Shown: positions 21,101 to 26,814 of the stretch, in pieces
Layout: every line of letters begins with the position of its first letter
Position numbering within the stretch: the first letter of the stretch is position 1
Source of the DNA: Symbiodinium natans
Lineage: Eukaryota > Sar > Dinophyceae > Suessiales > Symbiodiniaceae
Direction: 5' to 3'
Assembly: GCA_905221605.1 (NCBI GenBank)
Contig: CAJNDS010002205.1
Coordinates: 62,001 to 126,000 of the forward strand
DNA: 64,000 nucleotides
Program-made: the position numbers and the translations under genes
The notes under the pieces: generated by a model
Seen by the model: only the letters and a program-made list of their open reading frames with translations
The model's database searches: none
Told to the model about the DNA's origin: nothing

Positions 21101-24010
21101 TCCGCGGCGGTCGCTCATGCAGTCAACAGCCTCCAAGGGTTGTCGGTCGCCTTGCATACAGCCCACGAATACCTCAACGACAGTCGGACGGTGTGGCCAT
21201 CGGAACCATCGAGAACGACCGGAGCCGAGCTCAGGGAGTCGTTGGTGAATGCGACAACTGTCGTCATGGCCCCGCCACCAACCGGTCTCGGGTTACCAGC
21301 TTCCTTTTCACACAGCTCGTGGAACCAGCTGGCTGCCGAACAGAACGTCTTGAGGGCGGTCCACGACATGTACAGGACTCACAGATCTTGGATGTCCGAG
21401 ATCACGAACCTGCGAGCCGAGTGTTACTCCGAAGGACGTGAACAGCCGCCGTACCTGAAGCCCGATCCAACGGGCACGGTGTTTCCTCCGGCATTGAATT
21501 CGCACCCGCCTTGGGTGAATGTTCCCGCAGGGCCTGCGTCCCCATCCGTTCCGGAAGGGCCGGCTCCTTTCGTGGAAGAGGATCATCCTGCCAACAGATC
21601 GACGTCTACACCATCACCAAGACAGGCAACGGGCGCATCCTTTGCCGAAGCAAGAGGTGAATCCGCCAAGAGGCAGCGGGGACCGGAGGATGTCCGCTCC
21701 GCGGCATCCCAACCGGGAACCGCGGCCAGCTCTTCCGATCCTCGGGGAGCTGAGCCAACTGCCCAACCAGAAGGAGAACCCGATGAAGTTCGCTGGTATC
21801 TGGATCCTACTCCCGATGGGTACATGGAGAAGTTCGTCAAGTTCCAATCCAGACATCGCGTGCAGCTGGGTACAACCATCATCGTACACAAAGATGATCC
21901 TACAGATGTCCTACCCGCACGTGATCAGACACCCAAGATTAACGGGAAATTTGGAACCAGCAGCGAGCAAGTTTACCTTCGGCGCGTCACCACACACCTT
22001 GCCAAGCTCTACGGGATGAGCCAGTCGAATCGCGCAGGTGCGTTTCACATGGCAACATTCATGAAGAAAGGGGATGTGGAGTGGCTACGACTTTACAAGG
22101 TGCTGTACGAGAAGGTTTTCTTGTGCACAATCCGTCAGCTACCAACTCCTGGCACAATGTTTGCGGCGGTCATGCAATCCACGGCTACGGGAGAGCTGGG
22201 AATTTTCCACTTCAACAGCAGCCCGGAGCAGAGAGCCTTGTTGACGGCTGGACTGAGAAAGTTCAGCGCTTCCATTCGTCAGGCAAGTACCCCCGATGTC
22301 ACAGCGGTGCGATCCAGCAAAACAATCATCCTGGCTGACTTCGAGGTGTGGACGAAAACCAAGAACCGCTTGACCTACACGATGGCCAGCAAGCTCCAAG
22401 AAAAGGGATGGTATGATGCCCATTCGTACTGCCAGACCGTTGATGAAAGCCTCGATCCACTCCTACCTGAAGGATTCCAAGTCGTTGCCACCAAAGCCAG
22501 AGATGCAGTCCGAGAATGGAGAGGTCCCGGGCAGAGCATCGACGTCACCGCGCACGTCTACTTGTCGTTCAGAGCCATCAACGTTCTCCTGGTTTGGGAG
22601 CATGGCAATGCGACTCCCGAGAACATGCGAAAGTGGTTCGTCGATCCAATCATGGACTTGTCAGACCTTCTGCAACGTGCCGTGATTGTGACCCTCAACG
22701 ACGATCCCCGTTTCATCGGGAAGGACGTTGGTGCAGCGATGCCATGGGCTGCCATCGATTGGATCGCAGTGGAGCTCCGAGCAAGGGGATGCATTGTTTT
22801 CACGTCATCACTGCTGTGGGCTCGAATTGCTGTGACTCTCCACAAGGGCAGCGACAATTTTCGGATCAATCCGGAGGAGATGCATTTGGCGGTGGCGGCA
22901 TTCGACAAACATTTGCTGCAAGAAAAGATTATCACGCTTTGCATGGCACCCCCAGAGAGCATGGGCGATTGCGAACCTCATTTGGATTCCGTGAACATGG
23001 AGACTGCGGATACGAAGGCGGTCTTTGCACCGTCGAGCAGCGACGACGTTCGGACCGCGTCGGCCAATGATGACACGCAAGAACGACATCAACGAGTCGT
23101 GGAGAGGGCATCGGAGCTTGAGGGCATCCGCGGAGGCGTGGACATGACTTGGGTGGATGCGGACATCGCCATGGTCAGCCCAGAACCGTTCTACGACGGT
23201 GAAACCTACTGGATTGACATCGAGGGCCTCATCAGCAAGCATCCCACTGCCCCGAGTGGCCAATTCCATGTGTGTCAGGCATGTGTCGACGAGTTCAACA
23301 AGCTGAAGAACTCCTTCCAAGGCGAGTTCGGACCAATCCAATCTCCAGCGTATTGTCCCTTCTGTTCGCTCAAAGCAATGTGGGACAAGGACTATGGCGT
23401 CAACAAAGGGGAGGAGGTTCGGAAGTCAGAACGCCATGCTGCAGGGTGCGCCATATTTGCTCAGAAACATGACTTTGTGTACCAGGATGGATCCCCAGTG
23501 ATTCCCAAGGAGGATCTCAAATCGTACATCTTTGCATGCTCGAAGGTCGCGTACACCAACTATGGCAAAATCGTCTCGTCCTCGGCTGGGTTGCGCTTGA
23601 ACACCAAACAAGCCAGCGAATACACCAGATGGGCGAAGGGGAGACGGTTGTCGTGGGACTTCGGGTACACGGTGGACGGCATGGCCTGCCTCTTGCCCTT
23701 GTACGATGCAGGCAACGCAGCCTATGCAGGCTTCCTCCATAGCATCTTCGATCAGGACGAGGTCAAAGGCATGTACAATGGCAATGCCGACCCGGCCGCC
23801 GAGCTCATGGGAGACACCCTGGAGGTTGCGCTCGGCATCCTGACAATCGCATGCAGGTATCCTTCGGCATTCGAAGCCTGGGGATCGTACGAAGATCATC
23901 TCGCTTGTCTTCGAGGAATCGAACGGTCTTTCTATCGGTTTGCTGCAGCGGAGGCGGTGCGAATTACTGCCGGTGGAGAATCGAAAACGTCGTCCTCCCC
24001 GGGCAAATGA
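9143..24010 (+). CDS. Giant copia polyprotein, part 1 (to frameshift)
   Basis: 4,955 codons from an ATG 52 bases after the LTR. Visible order: Ser/Arg-rich region (75-135), long coiled coil (about 160-440), acidic and Gly-rich linkers, Gag-like helical region (about 780-1000), two CCCH fingers (C-x7-C-x5-C-x3-H from 1095; C-x8-C-x4-C-x3-H from 1143), aspartic protease DTG (1377), integrase HHCC-like zinc site and D1647/D1711/E1742, reverse transcriptase YVDD (2491-2494), copia RNase H (D2720 in ADADYAG, STPEAE, YDDNQ). Copia proteins normally end here near 1,300-1,500 residues; this one goes on for some 2,000 more before the break, including a methyltransferase-like stretch (from 3393, PC at 3458-3459) and a paired CxxC site (4711-4741). 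An extra G near 23972, absent from copy 2, shifts the frame and ends the product at 24010. Confidence 0.93.
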   Translation: MALPTSSSSADTTMTFGDGDAIAAPALSESTGCADTDAVTSSDDAVELVAVAKAPARTRSGLSVLREDGNSKMSQVSRLRSTSRQSSERTSKRSNTPSTPRRRRGTSPRISPRSSPDAGRPETSPRRGYGGPLLGTGLPSSEPPAGGRSGLDSGPPVESANPLAERIREEGERREMGEVIAMLRLKIEEMQQEDYGASLRIEQLERERDQNAQLAAHIHQRHEATLAEREQVVGATIATLEQHAADNHHQATMTQEQLMHQQREMAQYMVNVEEAAHGEGNTIAREYQRLTEELNIRAHENLRRRADLQQAEIIVAQMEDQLRTSEFAREASEKQKSEMREYAHHESVALQDERDQTRLLNVNIHGVIVQYHEEEERAAALRQAVHEMEQRLEGQHASLPSIHEELQRVRAECQSHEDVNRRLTSELDAARQVQTYNRPTSAGTSEWDNVSSVPRVGVHNSRPQSVQSRSGITQAYSSPEEVDRDVPMSSTTESRFKTWVQNTIPGVGSASPAHSQGGDASKEGSGPPALPTRPSLFGGPPIPVAESRPTSTRTSLFGGPPVLVPEVPSVPNLVPGRMFTTGLLDLPPGLATRPHTSQLLADPPTASTSYQCVRQPSRSRHTGEVTPGMASEIPPNAPNHPQDPRANASTTVQQEALRRQMDDLREEMSRMRDTEARLRRERDQWRTIAEEQEQENEGEEGENEEEGEPEEDGDKTDPGSWKPIKKGGGGGDGGGNPDSSPHGGGGGGGGGSGPEDGLDYTEGPKISRREADKINIPAFPKVTHLDAWQAAVTTNVLAACADTNQSDWIKWLQESFKPMPDVEGLNDSGHVKFRSIDVKLASAMTLMLRNAGDQAADLFLEVNLKSNAYIRGNEYKVLKGRQIIAMMMESFRTRDRLDMVYTIDYLTKLQYPGDNKIAAFKATWLEIISRIRPEDVPSTNALRDILYQKISGSSEMNMELKLYYDIKSYDDPERSHDMLLRIMDRAVQRRREKKNLNETQHGLNQMVAGKDLLAAPARPDPKGPPSSAPDKDKKKKTNERGKDKEAADAAPVLPKSKAKAHEKDKKKGKGKGKERSRSPSSSRSLTDKEKAKIRCKFHFGGGCNAGKNCKWSHKDTDRGRPSSRDDKNQRARSPSSKPSERPCFQWSKNGSCSRENCPFKHDPAKAAPATGETDANAKAKAKAKAKDKKKKPEPAAPAIAIRGLPAVPVLRSLGDGDGDSDDESIDGDAASDCSTDDEIGSYHRDVKDLKVSFERGTKFASSKPRRSHKDRGFAPRLFTEANLKHENHISEVEYEKHKARARARLMEDMCLGKDGGCIPVRIPGTEKVIMFKFDNKKGKFHERALSVDESRKELMKNPNMCMVQPEFIRRKLKFIMDTGCGHDLISLEKVAKHGIDTAMDCESTSFQTANGVTMTNQTAEFLTKSFKEPIKAHVLENTPSVLSVGKRCMLHGYSFVWPAGRPPFMVNDAGERIQFFVQGDIPYVRVGSKGAKAHEEPEAMEMFRLVQKYKDKVDDDTDDDSTYVAVPGLDDIGEEIPDVASEADEEEDGEVVEGDEAREDEPQAELPVEAEGDAQEIDVEGDESGPDRRAKVGTLKAEANTLAHLCTHRFRNPYCDACVRAKMKHFRTQKGAFKREVNEWGDLVTFDFVDMGKATDKGVGLDDELREILVFRDVATKVVAAYPTISREEGEVVRCMKRFMGKKKVRLAYSDCADEFIAAMNKLKIPLDHSLPGRPMNNSLAERTNQFVITATATSLLHAGLPANYWPYALNCVTHNLNAEDVDGESAWQRMSGKEFPGKLIPFGAKVYFKPTETREPTYGGKFDPKGIPGIFAGYVLNAGQTWSRKYRVWDMKEFANANFAHDAKVPRKLQIPYITERVIMPDEIAFPLKLEYERMNGTLEGLKEGKDLGGKEIKDKPPGEGDDDDDDDNGDDGGDLPDRQERVKAMEKEMLDYVMENDDIVPDLSEFPDDQPGEPRDGPALESEDAKALRLIGDSILDSAGSVPQSEGVPDVASDPPSSKRETKRGTPPKTVSEPPDGKGEPASSSRGPTGRSIPDIDETDPAFIIAKLKEAGLIGPEPEFWKFGTPGDGRVYINDDGEPCKIDKRGAPFKIGSDGRRLLPSTRPKGKFTPEEWHKLGSEGRKIELKKIKKVEEKEAKKARKKEAKEKKKGKEHKDALVASLEALLPKVVPAEKIDLDFRAGTTTGWTWCEEQVTQIATEMFLDDVLPALPSELAEFGLRAPRMPCVSSTKEKHREKLACAAPCFNAMVTRPVNRKEMYENPKAMEAFMKEWKGLWDQEVFDFSQVREYDDVVREAKKSNAKVHMARVHGLIYEKNYQLKEGDPARKFKGRGVLLGDQVKDQNMEAALFQDLGNSPATFDASRWADFYGCLPGNDVQMADAIQAYIQAKLTGTPCWVELPDEAWHPSVNRRKFRRPVCRLVKALYGHPDAGTMWEQHCHTAVQKMGFAPVGEEWPSLYFHAGMKLLLVIYVDDLKLAGPAENLPKGWNMLRKELRLEEETPLGLYLGCRISKGEAKLHDNTKVRTVTYDMETYLEMTVQKYCETTGFPVDKFKKVPSPSPVEETKNHPARAPCHPGAASHRCQWCGHTMPVDKGGRLLPPPPVPKGPQETELDEADRGTLAPHAASILMKLLYAARICRFDLLRSINNLARRITKWSKKEDAALHHLMCYVHQSKGHKMIGWVGDSMDATSIGLYADADYAGCGESLRSTSGAHMHIQGPHTRFPLAGVSKRQGCASHSTPEAEIVAADYAMSRIGIPAITLWRLIGGKDPNFVFYDDNQTMIGVVRTGKNPTMRHLERSHGICIAWMHEVFQEGYVSLAYEVTAKMAADIHTKAFKDHVSWAHACQLINIMPPTMLSSVEVMDMMKATHQQSADEKGHQHYSFKNEVPCFPYTQTPILPQELYRAGLSSKEGVQETDSTDPILVVKFPRMLRGVPSALRPGKYLRSTWILREGQWHRIEDEVPIPSEPQKFDRYVERAVFQYHFQRGSAATTRVHRTASPAVSASSLPDCSRCRVRDSPALCRQVCDLVVRAAHGGYGGVFRAGSEGMGGDINEIPALESTVVAVARAAKEADFPQSTFVPEFIEVTRAGTGNHEVAFQDKHGKEMFKARSDSLSGAIGFSMTIKASDVENSSPRVWLLVGLEEDNWWQTYAPPDVNVICVPEADARGAYQYCKDIIKWSFKDLRNVLFIGAGALNRASWLDVDPRERFYEDRGVVDYPWGEVIDLVFEARKKGATTIVEVPDKPKFRKSAQYKNIVDCMKWERFTIADCCHGRRICVPQGSGAPNIVYVNEATEFLIHGLKAPENVKGVCGMQHHHASREAVETHGDGCGKRTSKVSRLLLKMLSERDAKVGDPKACSSVEKLPSGKDRMIIEFCCSKDSSLGKSSSATRGAHVMRVHEALQAQTKACESNILKEAERFRKSNPKCPILVFASLPCTGGSNWIKVNEMGGETEKGKEHRKKFRDLLKALKRLLRKLAVFSPKIAFELPKTCLYWSWPEVQALIKQHSLRVARIDGCMMGVVDKDGIPLLKAWCIATNVSTMLNLKGVTCDNTHEHGTPRGQALKEAGNYTPHMAKLLHNAWRDEARNIRRGSAQSVHVAASCVLVHVSLRCSKSQVQLEFQGTCIIVCPTPGIGFGSSDPNPKCSEGFGSAGSDLRLGKGLGSAGPRTSMDGQQQRPIPPHVPWSRPQDLFSLPCQRSGINIPVGNGMTALRTTCHALRSLRGQPLPGRLEQGMVATNANIAAWVEFGVPAILLAAVAAPSSPYGFPEVRVRELFRGVVESLLPARSAESYKTVLSHVTTFIKVVKTAISTDSTRQVLQELLDHVIEIDLFKNIDMFVDVLVQDAEQGRLDPQYPCLTVVTMDGYLDPNVICRTVVTKSPWIYVTRYNDWMRLNSYFRENLPNRREGLPCMLLTQDFWDLLELIWSTAKQVGYCLRSHNQVAEHPQMNVWDLIEIVVDPPENVSAAVAHAVNSLQGLSVALHTAHEYLNDSRTVWPSEPSRTTGAELRESLVNATTVVMAPPPTGLGLPASFSHSSWNQLAAEQNVLRAVHDMYRTHRSWMSEITNLRAECYSEGREQPPYLKPDPTGTVFPPALNSHPPWVNVPAGPASPSVPEGPAPFVEEDHPANRSTSTPSPRQATGASFAEARGESAKRQRGPEDVRSAASQPGTAASSSDPRGAEPTAQPEGEPDEVRWYLDPTPDGYMEKFVKFQSRHRVQLGTTIIVHKDDPTDVLPARDQTPKINGKFGTSSEQVYLRRVTTHLAKLYGMSQSNRAGAFHMATFMKKGDVEWLRLYKVLYEKVFLCTIRQLPTPGTMFAAVMQSTATGELGIFHFNSSPEQRALLTAGLRKFSASIRQASTPDVTAVRSSKTIILADFEVWTKTKNRLTYTMASKLQEKGWYDAHSYCQTVDESLDPLLPEGFQVVATKARDAVREWRGPGQSIDVTAHVYLSFRAINVLLVWEHGNATPENMRKWFVDPIMDLSDLLQRAVIVTLNDDPRFIGKDVGAAMPWAAIDWIAVELRARGCIVFTSSLLWARIAVTLHKGSDNFRINPEEMHLAVAAFDKHLLQEKIITLCMAPPESMGDCEPHLDSVNMETADTKAVFAPSSSDDVRTASANDDTQERHQRVVERASELEGIRGGVDMTWVDADIAMVSPEPFYDGETYWIDIEGLISKHPTAPSGQFHVCQACVDEFNKLKNSFQGEFGPIQSPAYCPFCSLKAMWDKDYGVNKGEEVRKSERHAAGCAIFAQKHDFVYQDGSPVIPKEDLKSYIFACSKVAYTNYGKIVSSSAGLRLNTKQASEYTRWAKGRRLSWDFGYTVDGMACLLPLYDAGNAAYAGFLHSIFDQDEVKGMYNGNADPAAELMGDTLEVALGILTIACRYPSAFEAWGSYEDHLACLRGIERSFYRFAAAEAVRITAGGESKTSSSPGK
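19319..19950 (+). other. Methyltransferase-like segment of the giant polyprotein
   Basis: Residues about 3393-3600. MIIEFCCSKDSSLG could be a Rossmann SAM-binding motif I. VFASLPCTGGS (Cys 3459) resembles the catalytic PC motif IV of C5-cytosine methyltransferases. FELPKTCLYW (E3509) sits where the Glu of motif VI would be. Cytosine methyltransferases have been reported in dinoflagellate retrotransposons, which makes capture plausible. The remaining C5 motifs are not evident, so it may be a degenerate or different Rossmann domain. Confidence 0.35.
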
Positions 24011-25778
24011 TGCAGAGACGATTCAGCAGATCATGGAGTACGAGAACACTTTACTCCAAGGAGAATGGCATGCGGTCCTTGTCGATCGAGTCCTGCCAAT
24101 TGAGGAGCCAGTCCTCGGAACCCTTTCTCCGGAAGATCAACGACCTGAAGAGTTCTCCGCAGCACCCGTCCCCAGTGCAGAACCTCGTGGTGGAGAACCA
24201 GAAGGTGAAGATCAAGCCCATGAAGGGGAAGCGCTCGGATCCTCCGGCGTGGAACCTGAGGGGCAGGAAGATGATGATATGGGCGTGCCCGAGGCGAGCT
24301 CTATCCCCACCATGCAAGAACCGAACGAGACCGAGCTGGGTGAGATATCGCGTCCTTGTGAAGGTTACGTCCGAGCACTCAATGCCCTACGCATAACCGC
24401 TGGTATGCAACCACCCAGCATGTGCCTTGCTTGCGGCAACTATGGCCACAACACCCGAAATTGCGAAGCAAATGGGGGGTACAACGCTCTGGTGGTGAAC
24501 GAAGCACTCAGCATCATTGGGAAAAGCCTGGCTAAGATGCACAAGTCAAGCAGTACGCCACCAACAGAGATCTTCCAGAGATGGGCAGAGAAGAATTTGC
24601 GAGATGCCGCTCGCGCTCCGCAAGTACCAGGAACCGCTTCGGATACTCCGGGTGGGGATGGGGAAAGCGTTGAGCCTGGAGCTGCAGCGTCTTCGGAGGA
24701 TTCCAGAGGCCCGCTGCCAAGACGGCGTCAAGCATCAATCTCAGTTGAGGATCCTACAGTGGTCGTAATCGAAGTCGATGAAGAACCAGAAGAAACTGCG
24801 ACAAGAACGCTTCGACCCAAACGCAGGCCCCAACCGAGACCTGATCTTCCAGAGCCCAAAGCTGCGCCAGCTCCTAGGCGGTGGATTGCGAACAACGCCG
24901 GCAATGCTCGTTCATTCGTCGAGATTCGCTACCACGAGCCGAAGTCTTGCCTTGACATCATCAAGTCCATCGAGGACGTATCGTGGGTCGGCGGGCAGAG
25001 CATCTACGAGATCGGATTACAATCGCAGGATGCAACGCGCCGATTGATTGAGCAGGAGGTTGGAGGAGACGTTGCAACACACCCTCTCCGAAGCGACATC
25101 GATGAGTATCCTTCCTCGAACGTGGGATACGTGAACATCGGCAAGCTGGTCATCGGAGGGGACCTCCGTCTCCTACCGATCAAGGGTGCAAGATTCGCTC
25201 ACAGGCATTTCTCAGCCCTGGTTCCCGCGACTTCCTCCAATGACAACCATCGCAATCGGGATTATCATCGCAGGATCAAATCCCTGGGCTATGATGTGCA
25301 ACGTTTGCTTAGGCACCGCCTAGCAAACAGAGAAACGAACTACATGCACAATCAGCTCCCGACAATCCCGTGCGACACCGGAGGGTGGGTGATGCTCAAA
25401 GACTTCATCCACTTGGAGAACTTCTGGCAAAGCGGGAGGTATTACGCAAGGAGTTCAGCTCGAGACGACAACTCGGAGTATCAGAGAAGAATTCAAATGC
25501 TGATCGACTACGCGTACTACGAGTACCGCACCAATGGGAGAATTAGACTCCAATTCCTGGGCATCAAGATCGTGGCGCCCAAACCTGGACAAAGAGCGTC
25601 TGATACGCCGTGGGACGGCACTCCGGGCGTCGGCGCAACCCAGCGTGCCCAACTTGAAGAACTCGGAGGGCGCAGGTTGACGCATGACATCACGTCCGGT
25701 ACCCTACGCCGGTGCGACAATTGGGTGCAGCCGTGGGCGATCAGGGCCACAAGTGGACACTCCAGCAACTCCAATTGA
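23973..25778 (+). CDS. Giant copia polyprotein, part 2 (after frameshift)
   Basis: Continuation of the polyprotein in the shifted frame; in copy 2 the same residues are joined without a break. About 600 codons. Acidic Pro/Glu-rich linker, then a CCHC zinc knuckle CLACGNYGHNTRNC (24423-24464), a nucleic-acid-binding motif normally found in Gag but here about 2,400 residues downstream of RNase H. A basic Pro-rich linker leads into the N-terminal lobe of a Tpt1/KptA-like domain: LLRHR with the Arg-His pair at 25311-25316, GGWVMLKDF, and WAIRATSGHS with its Arg at 25743-25745. The frame ends at TGA 25776-25778 in the middle of that domain. Confidence 0.8.
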   Translation: MENRKRRPPRANDAETIQQIMEYENTLLQGEWHAVLVDRVLPIEEPVLGTLSPEDQRPEEFSAAPVPSAEPRGGEPEGEDQAHEGEALGSSGVEPEGQEDDDMGVPEASSIPTMQEPNETELGEISRPCEGYVRALNALRITAGMQPPSMCLACGNYGHNTRNCEANGGYNALVVNEALSIIGKSLAKMHKSSSTPPTEIFQRWAEKNLRDAARAPQVPGTASDTPGGDGESVEPGAAASSEDSRGPLPRRRQASISVEDPTVVVIEVDEEPEETATRTLRPKRRPQPRPDLPEPKAAPAPRRWIANNAGNARSFVEIRYHEPKSCLDIIKSIEDVSWVGGQSIYEIGLQSQDATRRLIEQEVGGDVATHPLRSDIDEYPSSNVGYVNIGKLVIGGDLRLLPIKGARFAHRHFSALVPATSSNDNHRNRDYHRRIKSLGYDVQRLLRHRLANRETNYMHNQLPTIPCDTGGWVMLKDFIHLENFWQSGRYYARSSARDDNSEYQRRIQMLIDYAYYEYRTNGRIRLQFLGIKIVAPKPGQRASDTPWDGTPGVGATQRAQLEELGGRRLTHDITSGTLRRCDNWVQPWAIRATSGHSSNSN

Positions 25779-26170
25779 CTGGTGCGGGTGAATGACGACA
25801 GGGTCGCATGTCACTTGACTACAAGCTTGGTCAACCAGATTGGTGGGGGGTATCACACCACGGCCCCAGAGCTTCTCGCCAACATCGTGGCGAAAGGACT
25901 TCTTCCAGGTGGAGGGGCGTCAGGTGGTCGAGTCCACAGCCATTTCGGGACGTTCCCGCCATGGGATCCGAGAAATCAGACGGTGAGAACAAGGATTCCC
26001 GGAAGGCCGAGGTCACCAATTGCAGTATTGTACGTTCCAGCCTATGAACTCATGCGCTACAACGCAGTGATCACGATCAATGGAATGTTTCTCGTCCAGC
26101 GGCAAATTCCATTCGAGGCCGTCAAGCACGTTTGGATCTGCATGCCAAGCCAAGGAAGGTACTTCGAGTT
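25200..26170 (+). other. Tpt1/KptA-like RNA 2'-phosphotransferase domain
   Basis: Spans the TGA at 25776. Signature elements in family order: Arg-His in LLRHR (25311-25316), the GGWV.L.DF segment, IRATSGHS (family consensus IRA.QGHS), YHTT with His at 25854-25856 (family HGT), GLLPGG, RVHSHF with Arg 25929-25931 and His 25935-25937 and 25941-25943 (family R.H.H), then a hydrophobic strand and INGMFLVQRQIPFEAV like the family's SxNgV...IP ending. Known members transfer an RNA 2'-phosphate to NAD+. All catalytic signature residues are present, so the fold assignment is strong. Activity is untested, and copy 1 is interrupted. Confidence 0.72.
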
Positions 26171-26402
26171 CAGCGAAGTCTTCAAGGTGTACTCCAAAGA
26201 GCTGTCCAAGGAGATGGTCGAAGGGTATGGGGACGCACGCATCAATCCCGATCGTGACCCTCCAAAACCTTCGGTGGAAGACCTCGTCAGCACCATGGAA
26301 GGCACCGACGCTGGCCCGCATGAAGGCGAGAGGCGCGAGATCTTGCAAGCAATTGAGCAGGCGGGCGACACCGTTCCTGGAAACATCATCAAGCGTGCTT
26401 TC
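25779..26402 (+). CDS. Giant copia polyprotein, part 3 (after in-frame TGA)
   Basis: Stays in the same frame as part 2 after the TGA at 25776-25778 and completes the C-terminal lobe of the Tpt1/KptA-like domain (YHTT, GLLPGG, RVHSHF, INGMFLV). It then runs through an acidic tail into the assembly gap. There is no ATG at the start, so this is a nonsense-interrupted continuation rather than a separate gene. Copy 2 leaves the window before this point, so the stop cannot be compared. Confidence 0.7.
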
Positions 26403-26502
26403 NNNNNNNNNNNNNNNNNNNNNNNNNNNNNNNNNNNNNNNNNNNNNNNNNNNNNNNNNNNNNNNNNNNNNNNNNNNNNNNNNNNNNNNNNNNNNNNNNN
26501 NN
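26403..26502. other. Assembly gap (100 N)
   Basis: Exactly 100 N, the usual placeholder for a gap of unknown size. The 3' end and 3' LTR of giant copia copy 1 must lie here. Confidence 0.98.
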
Positions 26503-26526
26503 CCCTAAACCCGCAAAGGGACCATA

Positions 26527-26527
<1 letters not shown>

Positions 26528-26557
<30 letters not shown>
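26528..26557. repeat. (GA)n microsatellite
   Basis: Fourteen or so GA units just right of the gap, followed by unique DNA and CCCTAAA repeats. Confidence 0.9.
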
Positions 26558-26562
<5 letters not shown>

Positions 26563-26720
26563 TTGACCTTGCCGCGGGTTGAAGCCCCCCAAACCTTGTG
26601 CGGCTCAGCCTTCAAACCCTAAAACCCTAAACTCCCTAAACCCTAAACCCTAAACTCCCTAAACCCTAAACCCTAAACCCTAAACCCTAAACCCTAAACC
26701 CCAAACTCAGCAACCCTCAG

Positions 26721-26814
26721 CCTCTCAGAGGCCGGGGCTGATGAGGAGGGCCAGCTGAGCACGGACCAGTTTTACAGCGTCATGCGCCACTGCGAGCCGC
26801 CGGATGCGACCTAA
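26721..26814 (+). other. Terminal exon fragment, degenerate EF-hand-like
   Basis: Between CCCTAAA arrays, preceded by CTCAG. The frame reads EAGADEEGQLSTDQFYSVMR then HCEPPDAT and TAA (26812-26814). GADEEGQLSTDQF resembles an EF-hand loop (acidic positions, central Gly, hydrophobic at 8, Phe after position 12), with Gln in place of the usual Glu 12. The stop suggests the last exon of a host gene. Confidence 0.4.

Larger units (their letters stand above)
8794..26402 (+). mobile_element. Giant Ty1/copia LTR retrotransposon, copy 1
   Basis: At least 17.6 kb. The left boundary is defined by comparison with copy 2 at 47196: both begin TGTGAATGATCC right after telomere-like DNA, and the two flanks then differ. 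Contents are a putative 5' LTR (8794-9090), a primer-binding site, one giant polyprotein frame, and no visible 3' LTR because a 100-N gap follows at 26403. The DNA after the gap is telomere-like again, so the 3' end lies in the gap. Domain order protease-integrase-RT-RNase H is the copia order. Copy 1 carries one 1-nt insertion relative to copy 2 and an in-frame stop, so as assembled it is disrupted. Confidence 0.92.

Noticed and set aside
9364-23899. Numerous 60-300 codon frames on other frames of the giant polyprotein
   Set aside because: They are shadows of the main frame; the same set recurs in copy 2 with matching offsets, as expected for overlapping noise.
26389-26592. Open frames crossing the N run
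   Set aside because: Part of the frame is made only of undetermined bases, so joining the two sides is not supported.
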